Shown: piece by piece, positions 7,979-16,052 of the stretch
Numbering within the stretch: position 1 is the stretch's first letter
Layout of the letters: every line of letters begins with the position of its first letter
Assembly: GCA_002294185.1 (NCBI GenBank)
Contig: DBFD01000001.1
Span: forward strand, 1-37,711
Direction of reading: 5' to 3'
DNA from: Paracoccus sp. UBA889
Lineage (GTDB): Bacteria > Pseudomonadota > Alphaproteobacteria > Rhodobacterales > Rhodobacteraceae
Length of the DNA stretch: 37,711 nucleotides
Made by a program: the position numbers and the translations under genes
Notes under the pieces: generated by a model
What the model was told of the DNA's origin: nothing
Database searches by the model: none
Seen by the model: the letters and a program-made list of their open reading frames with translations, nothing else

Positions 7979-10165
7979 TCAGGCAGCCTGTTTCTGCTGG
8001 CCGAATCGGCCATAGAAGGTCTGGTCCTTGGCGGCCATGTCGCGCAACAGTGCGGGGCAGGCGAACCGCGCGCCATGGCGTTCGGCCAGATCCTCGCAGA
8101 TCTCGACCGCGCGGGCCGCACCCAGCATGTCGAGCCAGCCGAAGGGCCCGCCCGTCCAGGGCGCGAAGCCCCAGCCCAGGATCGCGCCGACATCGCCTTC
8201 GCGGATATCCTCCAGCACGCCATCCTCCAGCGCGCGGACGGCCTCCAGCGTCTGGGCGAACATCAGCCGGTGCTGCACATCGGTCAGGCCGGGCTGCTCA
8301 TCGGCGCGCGGGTATCGCGCCGCCAGACCGTCCCACAGGCCCTGCCGCTTGCCCGTGTCGTCATAGGCGTAGAAACCCGCATTCGACTTGCGCCCCAGCC
8401 GGCCCTCATCGGCCATCCGGAACAGCACCTCGTCCACCGCCGCATCGGGATAGGCGTCGCCCATCGCGGCGCGGGTGGCCTTGGCGATCTTGACGCCCAG
8501 ATCGATCGAGGTCTCATCGACCAGTTGCAGCGGTCCCAGCGGCATTCCCATCATCTTGGCGGCGTTTTCCACCAGGACCGGGTTCACGCCCTCGGCCACC
8601 ATGCGGATGCCCTCGTTGATATAGGGGATGATGCAGCGGTTGGCATAGAAGAAGCGGGCATCGTTGACGACGATCGGCGTCTTGCGGATCTGGCGCACGA
8701 AATCCAGCGCCTTGGCGACGGCACGCGGGCCGGTGGCGCGGCCCTTGATGATCTCGACCAGCATCATCTTGTCCACGGGGCTGAAGAAATGGATGCCGAT
8801 GAACTGTTCGGGCCGGGCGCTGGCTTTCGCCAGATCGCTGATCGGCAGGGTCGAGGTGTTGGTGGCGAAAATCGCGTCCTTGCCGATCACGGCCTCGGCC
8901 TTCTTCGTGACCTCGGCCTTGATCTGCGGATCCTCGAACACGGCCTCCACGATCAGGTCGCAGCCGTCCAGCGCCGCGTAATCCGTGGTGGCGTTGATCC
9001 GGGCCAGCACCTCGGACTTCTTCTCCTCGGTCGCCTTCTTGCGGCTGATCGCCTTGTCCAGCAGCCCCTCGGAATAGGATTTGCCCCTGTCGGCGGCGTC
9101 CTGTTTCGCGTCGATGAGGACGACCTCGATCCCGGCCATGGCGCTGACATGGGCGATGCCCGCGCCCATCATGCCGGCGCCGAGAATGCCGACCTTCGCG
9201 ACCTTCTGATCGGGCTGATCGGGACGGTTCGCACCCTTTTCCAGTGCTTCCTTGTTGATGAACAGGCTGCGGATCATGGCGCCGCTGCTGGGATTCATCA
9301 GCACGTTCGTAAACCAGCGCGCCTCGATTCGCAGTGCCTGGTCAAAGGGCACCATTGCCCCCTCATAGACCGCCGACAACAACGCCCTGGCGGCCGGATA
9401 GACCCCCATGGTCCTGCCATGCACCATGGCCGAGGCGCCGACGAAGGTCATGAAGCCGGCCGGGTGGAACGGCTCGCCGCCGGGCATCTTGTAACCCTTC
9501 TGGTCCCAGGGCTTGACCAGATCGGCGTCGCTGGCACGCAGAACCCAGTCCTTCGCGGCGGCAACGGGGTCGTCCACCACCTCGTCGATCAGGCCGGCGG
9601 CCCGGGCTTTCCCGGGATCGCAAAGCTTGCCTTCCAGCAGGAAGGGCGCGGCGGCCATCGCCCCCAGCCTGCGCGCCAGCCGGGTCGTGCCGCCACCGCC
9701 GGGAAAGATGCCGACCATGATCTCGGGCAGGCCGATCTTGGCGCGGGCGTTGTCGGCCGCGAAGATGCGATGGGTTGCCAGCGGCAGTTCCAACCCGATT
9801 CCAAGTGCCGTGCCGGGCAGGGCGGCGGCGATGGGTTTGCCGCCCTTGAGCGACTTCGGATCCATGCCCGCCCGTTCGATCTTGCGCAGCAGGTGATGCA
9901 GTTTCATCACCCCGTCAAAGACGCCCTGCGCGCCGCCCTGTTCCTTCATCCCGGCGATGACGTTCAGATCCATCCCGGCCGCGAAATCCTGCTTGCCCGA
10001 GGTGATGACGATGCCCTTGACGGCCTCGTCCGCCAGCGCCTCGTCGATCAGCGCGTCCAGTTCCGCCGCGCCGTCCATCGACAGCACGTTCATCGACTTT
10101 CCGGGCACGTCCCAGGTAACGATTGCGACGCCGTCGGCGCCTTTCTCCATGGTGAAATCGGTCAT
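7979..10165 (-). CDS. fadJ: Bifunctional enoyl-CoA hydratase / 3-hydroxyacyl-CoA dehydrogenase (FadB/FadJ type)
   Basis: 728-residue fusion for the middle two steps of beta-oxidation. The N-terminal crotonase domain (1-~190) keeps both catalytic glutamates, Glu126 in LGIGLE and Glu148 in GLPE, and the oxyanion segment AAGMDL. The NAD-binding domain starts at VGILGAGMMGAG (325-336); the dehydrogenase His459 (GIHFFSP) and NTST (436-439) are present, and the C-terminal dehydrogenase domains follow. ATG at 10165 has GAAGG just upstream; a longer open frame upstream merely overlaps the thiolase gene. It lies 11 bp after the thiolase gene, so the pair makes an alpha2beta2-type oxidation complex likely. 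FadB and FadJ cannot be separated reliably by eye. Confidence 0.95.
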   Translation of the reverse strand: MTDFTMEKGADGVAIVTWDVPGKSMNVLSMDGAAELDALIDEALADEAVKGIVITSGKQDFAAGMDLNVIAGMKEQGGAQGVFDGVMKLHHLLRKIERAGMDPKSLKGGKPIAAALPGTALGIGLELPLATHRIFAADNARAKIGLPEIMVGIFPGGGGTTRLARRLGAMAAAPFLLEGKLCDPGKARAAGLIDEVVDDPVAAAKDWVLRASDADLVKPWDQKGYKMPGGEPFHPAGFMTFVGASAMVHGRTMGVYPAARALLSAVYEGAMVPFDQALRIEARWFTNVLMNPSSGAMIRSLFINKEALEKGANRPDQPDQKVAKVGILGAGMMGAGIAHVSAMAGIEVVLIDAKQDAADRGKSYSEGLLDKAISRKKATEEKKSEVLARINATTDYAALDGCDLIVEAVFEDPQIKAEVTKKAEAVIGKDAIFATNTSTLPISDLAKASARPEQFIGIHFFSPVDKMMLVEIIKGRATGPRAVAKALDFVRQIRKTPIVVNDARFFYANRCIIPYINEGIRMVAEGVNPVLVENAAKMMGMPLGPLQLVDETSIDLGVKIAKATRAAMGDAYPDAAVDEVLFRMADEGRLGRKSNAGFYAYDDTGKRQGLWDGLAARYPRADEQPGLTDVQHRLMFAQTLEAVRALEDGVLEDIREGDVGAILGWGFAPWTGGPFGWLDMLGAARAVEICEDLAERHGARFACPALLRDMAAKDQTFYGRFGQQKQAA

Positions 10166-10176
10166 GTCCTTCGCCC

Positions 10177-11388
10177 TCACACGCGCTCGATGATGGTGGC
10201 CGCGCCCATGCCGGACGCGATGCACAGGGTTGCCAGACCCAGGGTCTTGTCCTGTCGTTCCAGTTCGTCCAGAAGGGTGCCGATGATGATCGCTCCGGTC
10301 GCGCCCAGCGGGTGGCCCATGGCAATGGCGCCGCCGTTGACGTTCACCCTGTCGGGGCTGATCTGGAACGCCTGCATGAAGCGCAGGACAACGGCCGAGA
10401 AGGCCTCGTTCACCTCGAACAGGTCGATATCGCCGATCGACAGGCCGCTGTCGCGCAGGATCTTTTCGGTCACCGGCACCGGCCCGGTCAGCATGATCGT
10501 GGGATCGGTGCCGACCTTGGCGGTGGCACGAATGCGGGCGCGGGGTTTCAGGCCCCATGCCTTGCCGAAATCCTCGTTTCCGATCAGCACCGCGGCGGCG
10601 CCGTCCACGATGCCGCTGCTGTTTCCGGCATGGTGAATATGCTCGATATGATCCAGATGCGGATATTTCAGCATCGCCACCCGGTCGAAGCCGGGCATCG
10701 TCTCGCCCATGTCCTTGAAACTGGGTTTCAGCCTGGCCAGATCCTCGGCCTTGGTCCCGGGCCGCATGTATTCGTCGCGATCCAGGATGGTCAGCCCGTT
10801 CTGATCCAGAACCGGCACGATCGAGCGGTCGAACCGGCCCTCCTCCCACGCTCGTGACGCGCGGCGCTGGCTTTCGGCGGCCAGTGCGTCGGCATCCTCG
10901 CGGGTAAAGCCGTATTCGGTGGCGATGATATCGGCACTGATGCCTTGCGGGACGAAATAGCTTTTCATGGCCAGGCCGGGATCGACCGCGATGGCGGCAC
11001 CATCGCTGCCCATGCCCACGCGGCCCATCATTTCCACGCCACCGGCGAGATACCCGCTGCCCGCGCCGCCGCGGATCTGGTTGGCGGCCAGGTTCACCGC
11101 CTCCATGCCGCTGGCGCAGAAGCGATTGATCGACAGGCCGGGGATGGATTCGTCCAGATCCGAGGCCAGAACGACGCTTCGGGCCAGACAGCCCCCCTGC
11201 TCCTTGACCTGCGTGACATTGCCCCAGATCAGGTCCTCGACCGCGTGGCCTTCCAGGTTGTTGCGCTGCTTGACGGCGTTCAGCAGCCGCGCGGACAAGG
11301 CCAGCGAGGTGACCTCGTGCAGGCTGCCATCGGCTCGACCCTTGCCGCGCGGGGTGCGGGCGGCATCATAGATGAATGCGTCGGTCAT
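10177..11388 (-). CDS. fadA: Acetyl-CoA C-acyltransferase (3-ketoacyl-CoA thiolase)
   Basis: 403-residue thiolase, the last step of beta-oxidation (cleavage of 3-ketoacyl-CoA by CoA). The acyl-accepting Cys91 sits in INRFCASGMEA; NEAFSAV, His359 in GGAIAMGHPLGATGA and Cys389 in CIASGMGAA complete the active site. The start at 11388 overlaps the stop of the glutathione S-transferase gene (ATGA) and is preceded by AAGGAGG, so the two are translationally coupled. The dehydrogenase partner follows after 11 bp. Chain-length preference is not visible in the sequence. Confidence 0.95.
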   Translation of the reverse strand: MTDAFIYDAARTPRGKGRADGSLHEVTSLALSARLLNAVKQRNNLEGHAVEDLIWGNVTQVKEQGGCLARSVVLASDLDESIPGLSINRFCASGMEAVNLAANQIRGGAGSGYLAGGVEMMGRVGMGSDGAAIAVDPGLAMKSYFVPQGISADIIATEYGFTREDADALAAESQRRASRAWEEGRFDRSIVPVLDQNGLTILDRDEYMRPGTKAEDLARLKPSFKDMGETMPGFDRVAMLKYPHLDHIEHIHHAGNSSGIVDGAAAVLIGNEDFGKAWGLKPRARIRATAKVGTDPTIMLTGPVPVTEKILRDSGLSIGDIDLFEVNEAFSAVVLRFMQAFQISPDRVNVNGGAIAMGHPLGATGAIIIGTLLDELERQDKTLGLATLCIASGMGAATIIERV

Positions 11389-12026
11389 GTATCCTCCTTG
11401 GGCGCCCGGTCCGAAGGGTTTCCGGGCATCAGGTCATAGGGGCTTTTCCAGCCGGGCAGGGCGGAGATGCCGTCCAGCCAGCGGTCGATATTTGGCCAGT
11501 CGCCGCGCACGAAGCCAAAAGGCTCGGGGTAGAACAGATAGCCGCAGCAGGCGAAATCGGCGATGGTCGGGGTGTCATCAGCGACCCAGGCACGGTCGGA
11601 CAGATGATCGTTCAGGATCGTCAGGGCGGCGTTCAGACGCCCCCTCAGCCAGTCGATGCCGCCCTGAGGGCGCTTCTCGGCTGGCAGGAAATTCATCAGG
11701 AACCGCAACGGTCCGGCCTGCGCCGACAGCTTGTGGTTGTCGAACATCAACCAGCGCAAGGTTTCGTTGCGGTCGCTGCCCATGAACCGCCCGGTTTTCT
11801 CGGCGACATGCATCTGGATCACGGCCGATTGCGTCAGCGTCAGGTCGCCCTCGCGAAAGACCGGCACCTCGCCCATCTTGTTGAGGGCGCGGAATTCCGG
11901 GCCGCGCGTCTCGCCATTGAAGAAATCGACGTAGACGGGTCGCCAGCCATAGCCCGCCAGTTCCATCGTCAGCGCCGCCTTGTAGGCATTGCCCGATTCG
12001 CCAAAGCACCAGAGTATTGCCGTCAT
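11385..12026 (-). CDS. Glutathione S-transferase family protein
   Basis: 213-residue cytosolic GST. The N-terminal thioredoxin-like domain (about 1-78) starts ILWCFGESGNAYKA and carries the cis-Pro segment GEVPVF and the glutathione-binding QSAVI; the helical C-terminal domain contains TPTIADFACCGYLF, the conserved Asp capping motif. Two ATG codons at 12029 and 12026 follow GGAGG; the second has the better spacing. Its stop overlaps the thiolase start, which makes it a true member of the beta-oxidation operon rather than a passenger. In that setting it may detoxify reactive enal or epoxide intermediates or act as a thiol transferase on CoA esters; this is inference. A perfect 8-bp GC hairpin (12042-12062) stands directly before its ribosome site. 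Confidence 0.88.
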   Translation of the reverse strand: MTAILWCFGESGNAYKAALTMELAGYGWRPVYVDFFNGETRGPEFRALNKMGEVPVFREGDLTLTQSAVIQMHVAEKTGRFMGSDRNETLRWLMFDNHKLSAQAGPLRFLMNFLPAEKRPQGGIDWLRGRLNAALTILNDHLSDRAWVADDTPTIADFACCGYLFYPEPFGFVRGDWPNIDRWLDGISALPGWKSPYDLMPGNPSDRAPKEDT

Positions 12027-12041
12027 CATTCCTCCTTCACC

Positions 12042-12062
12042 GCGGGGGCTTCGCGCCCCCGC
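12042..12062 (+). terminator. GC hairpin of intergenic repeat copy A
   Basis: GCGGGGGC / GCCCCCGC with a 5-nt loop, perfect 8-bp stem. It comes 10 nt before the GGTATTT motif copy A. There is no U tract on either strand, so it may be a terminator-like or mRNA-processing hairpin; on the minus strand it lies immediately upstream of the GST ribosome site. Confidence 0.4.
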
Positions 12063-12072
12063 ACCCCCGCGG

Positions 12073-12091
12073 GGTATTTCCACAACGAAGA
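12073..12091 (+). repeat. Intergenic motif GGTATTTNNNCAACGAAGA, copy A
   Basis: Exact match to the motif also present at 12268-12286 (minus) and 24992-25010 (plus). It is preceded by a GC hairpin and followed by CCCTTCTTC at 12106-12114, which can pair with GAAGAAGGG at 12087-12095 (9 bp, 10-nt loop) and so hides the motif's 3' half. Confidence 0.6.
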
Positions 12092-12267
12092 AGGGCACCG
12101 ATTAACCCTTCTTCAACCCTGCCCTGCTAGATCCCCGATTGCGGTACAGGCTGGGGAGCCGATGACCGCCAACGGAGAAGCCGCCCCGGTTTCTGGGCCG
12201 ATAACGCCTGATCCGCCGGAAGGGGGAAGAGGCCGGGGCGCACCTTCCGGTGCACATTCATTGTGCA

Positions 12268-12286
12268 TCTTCGTTGCACAAATACC
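12268..12286 (-). repeat. Intergenic motif GGTATTTNNNCAACGAAGA, copy C
   Basis: Same motif on the minus strand, 30 bp beyond the stop of the acyl-CoA dehydrogenase and facing copy A 177 bp away. Its 3' half lies inside competing hairpins: TTGTGCA/TGCACAA around the ACGAAGA loop, and TGCACA/TGTGCA just after it. Confidence 0.6.
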
Positions 12287-12315
12287 CATGCGGCCTCTCT
12301 GCCCTGAGTGCCGGA

Positions 12316-14085
12316 TCAGAAGGCTTCCGCATCCAGTGCCATGACGGGATCGGCACCCGACTGGATACGCGCCAGATGCGTTGCCGTCATCGGCAATTGC
12401 CGCTGCATGTAATAGCGTCCGGTGGCCAGCTTGGTGGTCGCGAAGGACGCATCGCCGCCGGCCGCCAAAGCCGCGTGGGCCGCGACCGCCATCTGCGCCC
12501 ACATGAAGCCAAGCGCGACATGGCCGAGCAGGTGCATGAAGTCATAGCTGCCCGCCAGCGCGTCGTCAGGGTTCTTCATGCCGCGTTCCATGAAGAACAT
12601 TGCGGCCGTCTGAAGATCCTTCGAGGCGGCTTTCAGCGGCGCAATGAAATCATCCGCAAGGGGGCCTTCGGCATGGTCCTTGCAGAAGGATTTTATCATC
12701 TCGAAGAAGCCCGTGATCGGCTTGCCGCCCGCGGCCGCCAGCTTGCGACCCACCAGATCCAGTGCCTGCACGCCGTTGGCGCCTTCGTAGATCATCGTGA
12801 TCCGGGCGTCGCGGACGAACTGGCTCATGCCATGTTCCTCGATATAGCCGTGGCCGCCGTAGATCTGCTGCGCCAGAACCGTCGTCTCGAACCCCTTGTC
12901 GGTCAGAAAGCCCTTGATGACCGGGGTCAGCAGCGAGATCAGCCCTTCGGCTTCCGCGTCGCCCTGATGGGCCTTGTCGATCAGATGTGCCCCCCACAGC
13001 GACAGCATTCGCGCGCCTTCCAGAAAGCTTTTCTGGTCCATCAGGCTGCGACGGATATCAGGATGCACGATCAGCGGATCGGCCGGGCCCGAGGGGTTTT
13101 TTGCCCCTGTCACGGCCCGGCCCTGCAGCCGGTCCTTTGCATAATCCACCGCGCTTTGATAGGCGGCGACTGCGCTGGCATAGCCTTGCAGGCCTACGCC
13201 CATCCGCGCCTCGTTCATCATCGTGAACATGGCCCGCATTCCCTTGTGCAGATCGCCCAGCAGCCAGCCTTTGGCACCGTCGTAATTCATCACGCAGGTG
13301 GCGTTGCCGTGAATGCCCATCTTTTCTTCGAGATTGCCGACCGAGACGCCGTTGCGATCGCCCAGCGAGCCGTCCTCGTTGACGAGGAACTTGGGCACGA
13401 TGAACAGCGAGATGCCCCTGGTGCCCTCGCCGCCGCCCGGCGCCTTGGCCAGCACCAGATGGATCACGTTCTCGGCCATGTCGTGATCGCCGGCCGAGAT
13501 GAAGATCTTCTGCCCGGTGATCAGATAGCTGCCGTCATCCTGCGGTTCGGCCCTGGTGCGCAGCAAGCCCAGGTCGGTGCCGCAATGCGGCTCGGTCAGG
13601 TTCATCGTGCCGGTCCAGTCGCAGCTGACCATCCTGGGCAGCCAGGTCTGCTTCTGTTCATCGGTGCCATGGGCGTGGATGGCGGAATAGGCGCCGTGGG
13701 TCAGGCCCTGATACATGTTGAAGGCCATGTTGGCGCTGACGAACAATTCGCCCGTGGCCAGGCCCAGGACATAGGGCATCCCCTGACCGCCATATTCGGG
13801 GTCGCAATCCAGCGCGGTCCAGCCGCCTTCCTTCATCTGCTCGAAAGCCGCCTTGAACCCGTCCGGGGTGCGCACCACGCCGTTTTCCAGCCGGCAGCCC
13901 TGCCGGTCGCCAACCATGTTCAGCGGCGCCAGAACCTCGGTCGACAGCTTGCCCGCCGCGTCCAGCACGGCCTCGGTGAAATCGCGATCCAGCTCGTCAT
14001 GGCCGGGCAGGCCGGATTGCTGGATTTTCAGCACGTCGTGCAGACCGAATTGCAGGTCGCGGACGGGGGGGGTGTAGATCGGCAT
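12316..14085 (-). CDS. Acyl-CoA dehydrogenase, DmdC-like with C-terminal extension
   Basis: 589-residue FAD-dependent acyl-CoA dehydrogenase, first step of beta-oxidation or a related dehydrogenation. The start [19 protein letters not shown] and the extra C-terminal domain after about residue 450 are those of the long family that includes methylmercaptopropionyl-CoA dehydrogenase DmdC. FAD-binding segments are [12 protein letters not shown] (162-173) and FISAGDHDM; the catalytic base is Glu434 in [12 protein letters not shown]. The ATG at 14085 follows GAGAGGA and lies only 4 bp after the first MerR gene, so regulator and enzyme are co-transcribed. The substrate may be medium/long acyl-CoA or a thioether acyl-CoA; no dmdA, dmdB or dmdD is seen nearby, so DMSP catabolism is not supported here. 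Confidence 0.92.
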   Translation of the reverse strand: MPIYTPPVRDLQFGLHDVLKIQQSGLPGHDELDRDFTEAVLDAAGKLSTEVLAPLNMVGDRQGCRLENGVVRTPDGFKAAFEQMKEGGWTALDCDPEYGGQGMPYVLGLATGELFVSANMAFNMYQGLTHGAYSAIHAHGTDEQKQTWLPRMVSCDWTGTMNLTEPHCGTDLGLLRTRAEPQDDGSYLITGQKIFISAGDHDMAENVIHLVLAKAPGGGEGTRGISLFIVPKFLVNEDGSLGDRNGVSVGNLEEKMGIHGNATCVMNYDGAKGWLLGDLHKGMRAMFTMMNEARMGVGLQGYASAVAAYQSAVDYAKDRLQGRAVTGAKNPSGPADPLIVHPDIRRSLMDQKSFLEGARMLSLWGAHLIDKAHQGDAEAEGLISLLTPVIKGFLTDKGFETTVLAQQIYGGHGYIEEHGMSQFVRDARITMIYEGANGVQALDLVGRKLAAAGGKPITGFFEMIKSFCKDHAEGPLADDFIAPLKAASKDLQTAAMFFMERGMKNPDDALAGSYDFMHLLGHVALGFMWAQMAVAAHAALAAGGDASFATTKLATGRYYMQRQLPMTATHLARIQSGADPVMALDAEAF

Positions 14086-14089
14086 GGCT

Positions 14090-14488
14090 CTATCCTCTCG
14101 AGGTGTCGCGCGGGGCAGCGGCCAGCCGGTCTTCCGCATCCGCCAGTTGCTGCCTGAGATCGGCGATCGCCTCGCTCAGTTCGGCATACTGGGTTTCCAT
14201 GTCCGACAGGCGTTCGCGCGCGATCCCGATGGTCGCGGCGATCTGCGTCCTGTTGGCTCCGCCCGGCTGGTACAGCTCCAGAAGCTGGCGGATCTGTTCC
14301 AGGCTGAAACCGAACCGCTTGCCGCGCAGGATCAGCGTCAGCCGCGCGCGATCCCTGCGATCATACAGCCGGTGCTGGCCGCGACGTTCGGGAAAGATCA
14401 GTTCGCGCGCCTCGTAAAAGCGCAGCGTGCGCGGGGTGACGCCGAACGCCTCGCACATCTGGCGGATCGTCATCAGCTTTTCGGACAT
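14090..14488 (-). CDS. MerR family transcriptional regulator 1
   Basis: 132-residue regulator. The N-terminal winged-helix domain reads [26 protein letters not shown], then [34 protein letters not shown], then a dimerisation coiled coil (about 75-125) without the cysteine metal-binding tail of classical MerR. This is the LiuR-like group that controls acyl-CoA and branched-chain amino acid breakdown. I chose the ATG at 14488, behind GAGGAGG; GTG codons upstream at 14533 and 14512 would add 15 or 8 residues. It ends 4 bp before the acyl-CoA dehydrogenase. A candidate operator lies 59-74 bp upstream. It is closely similar to its upstream neighbour. Confidence 0.9.
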   Translation of the reverse strand: MSEKLMTIRQMCEAFGVTPRTLRFYEARELIFPERRGQHRLYDRRDRARLTLILRGKRFGFSLEQIRQLLELYQPGGANRTQIAATIGIARERLSDMETQYAELSEAIADLRQQLADAEDRLAAAPRDTSRG

Positions 14489-14546
14489 GGGGTGCGGTTC
14501 CTCCTCGTTCACCGGCTGCCCTTCTGTGGCCACCGATAGCGCGAAG

Positions 14547-14562
14547 TTGACGCGAACGTAAA
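14547..14562 (-). promoter_or_regulatory. LiuR-like MerR operator upstream of merR1-acyl-CoA dehydrogenase
   Basis: Minus strand TTTACGTTCGCGTCAA, an imperfect inverted repeat (TTTACG ... CGTCAA) resembling the TTnACGT-nnACGTnAA sites of LiuR-type MerR proteins as I recall them. It sits in the 88-bp gap between the two merR genes. TTTACG could also serve as a -35 with CTATCG 17 nt downstream, which places the operator over the promoter as MerR proteins prefer. Confidence 0.45.
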
Positions 14563-14576
14563 GATGGAACGCCGCG

Positions 14577-14957
14577 TCACTTCATGGTCTTCAGTTCGGC
14601 AGCGGCCGTTTCGCGCAATTCCGCCAGATCCTGCCGCGCCGCCTGAAGGTCGGCAATCTGGCGGTCCAGCACCCCCAGCTGCCGGTCGGCCAGATCCAGC
14701 CAGACCTCGTATTGCTGGCGCGAGCCCTTCTGTTCGTAGATCAGCAGCCATTGCCGGATGTCTTCCAGCGAGAATCCGAAACGCCGCCCGCGCAGGATCA
14801 GCGTCATCCGCGCGATCTCGCGCGCGCCATAGAATCGCGCCCGGCCTTCCTTTCGGGGGCTCAGCAGTTCGATATATTCGTAATAGCGCAGGGTGCGGGG
14901 CGTCACGTCGAAACGGGCGCACATGTCCTTGAAAGAGATTGTCTGCTCCTCGGCCAT
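14577..14957 (-). CDS. MerR family transcriptional regulator 2
   Basis: 126-residue regulator with the same layout as the downstream copy: FKDMCARFDVTPRTLRYYEYIELL, ARFYGAREIARMTLILRGRRFGFSLEDIRQWLLIYE, and a C-terminal coiled coil. No metal-binding cysteines. It is probably a second acyl-CoA- or metabolite-responsive regulator of the cluster, born by tandem duplication. It is divergent from the thioesterase genes across 142 bp; a promoter-like TTGAGA, 17 nt, TAGCCT lies on its side of that gap. Confidence 0.9.
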   Translation of the reverse strand: MAEEQTISFKDMCARFDVTPRTLRYYEYIELLSPRKEGRARFYGAREIARMTLILRGRRFGFSLEDIRQWLLIYEQKGSRQQYEVWLDLADRQLGVLDRQIADLQAARQDLAELRETAAAELKTMK

Positions 14958-14982
14958 CCCGATCTCCCTGCCGCTGGCTCAA

Positions 14983-15011
14983 AGGCTAGCGTTTCGGCGC
15001 GCGCATCTCAA
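14983..15011 (-). promoter_or_regulatory. Possible promoter of merR2
   Basis: TTGAGA (15011-15006) and TAGCCT (14988-14983) with a 17-nt spacer on the minus strand, 25 bp before the merR2 ATG. GC-rich DNA gives such matches by chance, so this is tentative. Confidence 0.35.
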
Positions 15012-15099
15012 CCGGAACGCGCATTCGGCCGGGCAGGGGTTGAGCAGCCGGGGCGGGCGCGGGTAAGCCTTGCGCGGGGCCAGGTGGCAGGAGAACGCG

Positions 15100-15552
15100 A
15101 TGACGGACGAATCGGGCGGCTTGGACAGCGGCGATCGGGCACGGATCGCGCAGCAATTCATCGACAGCATTCCCCACGCGCGGGCCCTGGGAATGCGCGT
15201 CGACGATCTGGGCGAGGGGCGGGCCACCATCAGCATGCCCTGGTCCGAACATCTGGTCGGCGATCCGCGGACGGGGATCGTTCATGGCGGGGTCGTCTCG
15301 GCGCTGATGGACACCTGCTGCGGCGCGGCGGTGATGTCGCATCCCTCAAGCCCGCGATCCACCGCGACCATCGATCTGCGCATCGACTACATGCGCGGGG
15401 CGGCGCCGGGACAGCGGATCACCGCGCGGGCGGAATGCTATCACATGACCCGCAGCGTCGCCTTTCTTCGCGCGGTGGCGCTGGACGAGGACGGCGACAA
15501 CCCGGTCGCCACCGCCGCCGGCACCTTCACCGCGGAAAGGCAGGCGCGATGA
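15100..15552 (+). CDS. PaaI-type hotdog thioesterase 1
   Basis: 150-residue acyl-CoA thioesterase of the hotdog fold. The signature GIVHGGVVSALMDTCCGAAV (about 63-82) is the long central helix with the catalytic Asp region; TIDLRIDYMRGAAPG follows as in PaaI and YbgC-like enzymes. ATG at 15100 has AGGAGA 5 nt upstream. The second thioesterase starts inside its stop codon (ATGA), so both are made together. It is divergent from the MerR/acyl-CoA dehydrogenase cluster and could recycle CoA from aryl- or acyl-CoA; the substrate is unknown. Confidence 0.9.
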   Translation: MTDESGGLDSGDRARIAQQFIDSIPHARALGMRVDDLGEGRATISMPWSEHLVGDPRTGIVHGGVVSALMDTCCGAAVMSHPSSPRSTATIDLRIDYMRGAAPGQRITARAECYHMTRSVAFLRAVALDEDGDNPVATAAGTFTAERQAR

Positions 15553-16049
15553 TGGACCGCAACGAACCGCTGGACCAGATCAAGACGCGCCGCGATTCGG
15601 CGCTGCGGGCGCTGGCGACGGGGGTGCCCTACATGACATGGCTGGGCATCCGCTTTGATCGCAGGGGCGACGAGCTGACCGCGATCCTGCCCTTCGATGA
15701 CAAGCTGATCGGCAACCCCGCGCTGCCCGCGATCCATGGCGGCGTGACGGCCGCCTTTCTGGAGGTGACCGCGATCATCGAATTGTCATGGTCCGCGATG
15801 TGGGAGGATCTGGAATCCGGCCGCATCGCGCCGGATGCGGCGGTTCCCGACAGCCTGCCGCGCCTGCCCAAGACGATCGGCTTCACGGTGGATTACCTGC
15901 GATCGGGCCTGCCACGCGATGCCTATGCCCGCGCCCGTGTGGTACGGTCGGGCCGGCGCTATGCCAGCGTCCATGTCGAGGCCTGGCAGGATAACCGCGC
16001 CCGCCTTATGGCACAGGCGACCGGCCATTTCCTGATGCCGCAGCCCTGA
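15549..16049 (+). CDS. PaaI-type hotdog thioesterase 2
   Basis: 166-residue hotdog thioesterase homologue. The central helix signature is ALPAIHGGVTAAFLEVTAIIELSW, and KTIGFTVDYLRSGLPRDAYARARV is the strand after it. An insertion of about 25 residues (WEDLESGRIAPDAAVPDSLP) follows the helix and is absent from the first copy. ATG at 15549 overlaps the upstream stop (ATGATG). The pair may form a hetero-oligomer, since hotdog proteins need two protomers for each active site; that is inference. Confidence 0.87.
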   Translation: MMDRNEPLDQIKTRRDSALRALATGVPYMTWLGIRFDRRGDELTAILPFDDKLIGNPALPAIHGGVTAAFLEVTAIIELSWSAMWEDLESGRIAPDAAVPDSLPRLPKTIGFTVDYLRSGLPRDAYARARVVRSGRRYASVHVEAWQDNRARLMAQATGHFLMPQP

Positions 16050-16052
16050 GCG

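Noticed and set aside
7706-10636. Plus-strand open frame of about 970 codons across the fadJ/fadA region
   Set aside because: Antisense to clear beta-oxidation enzymes, no motifs.
12102-12116. CtrA-like box (TTAA, 7 nt, TCAA)
   Set aside because: One mismatch from the TTAA-N7-TTAA consensus, inside a hairpin arm and not placed at a promoter.
12113-12502. Possible small gene in the gap between the dehydrogenase and GST (minus)
   Set aside because: Mostly overlaps the dehydrogenase 3' end in another frame; the part in the gap is hairpin and repeat DNA.
12316-14085. DMSP demethylation pathway
   Set aside because: The dehydrogenase resembles DmdC, but dmdA, dmdB and dmdD are not visible and the cluster is ordinary beta-oxidation.
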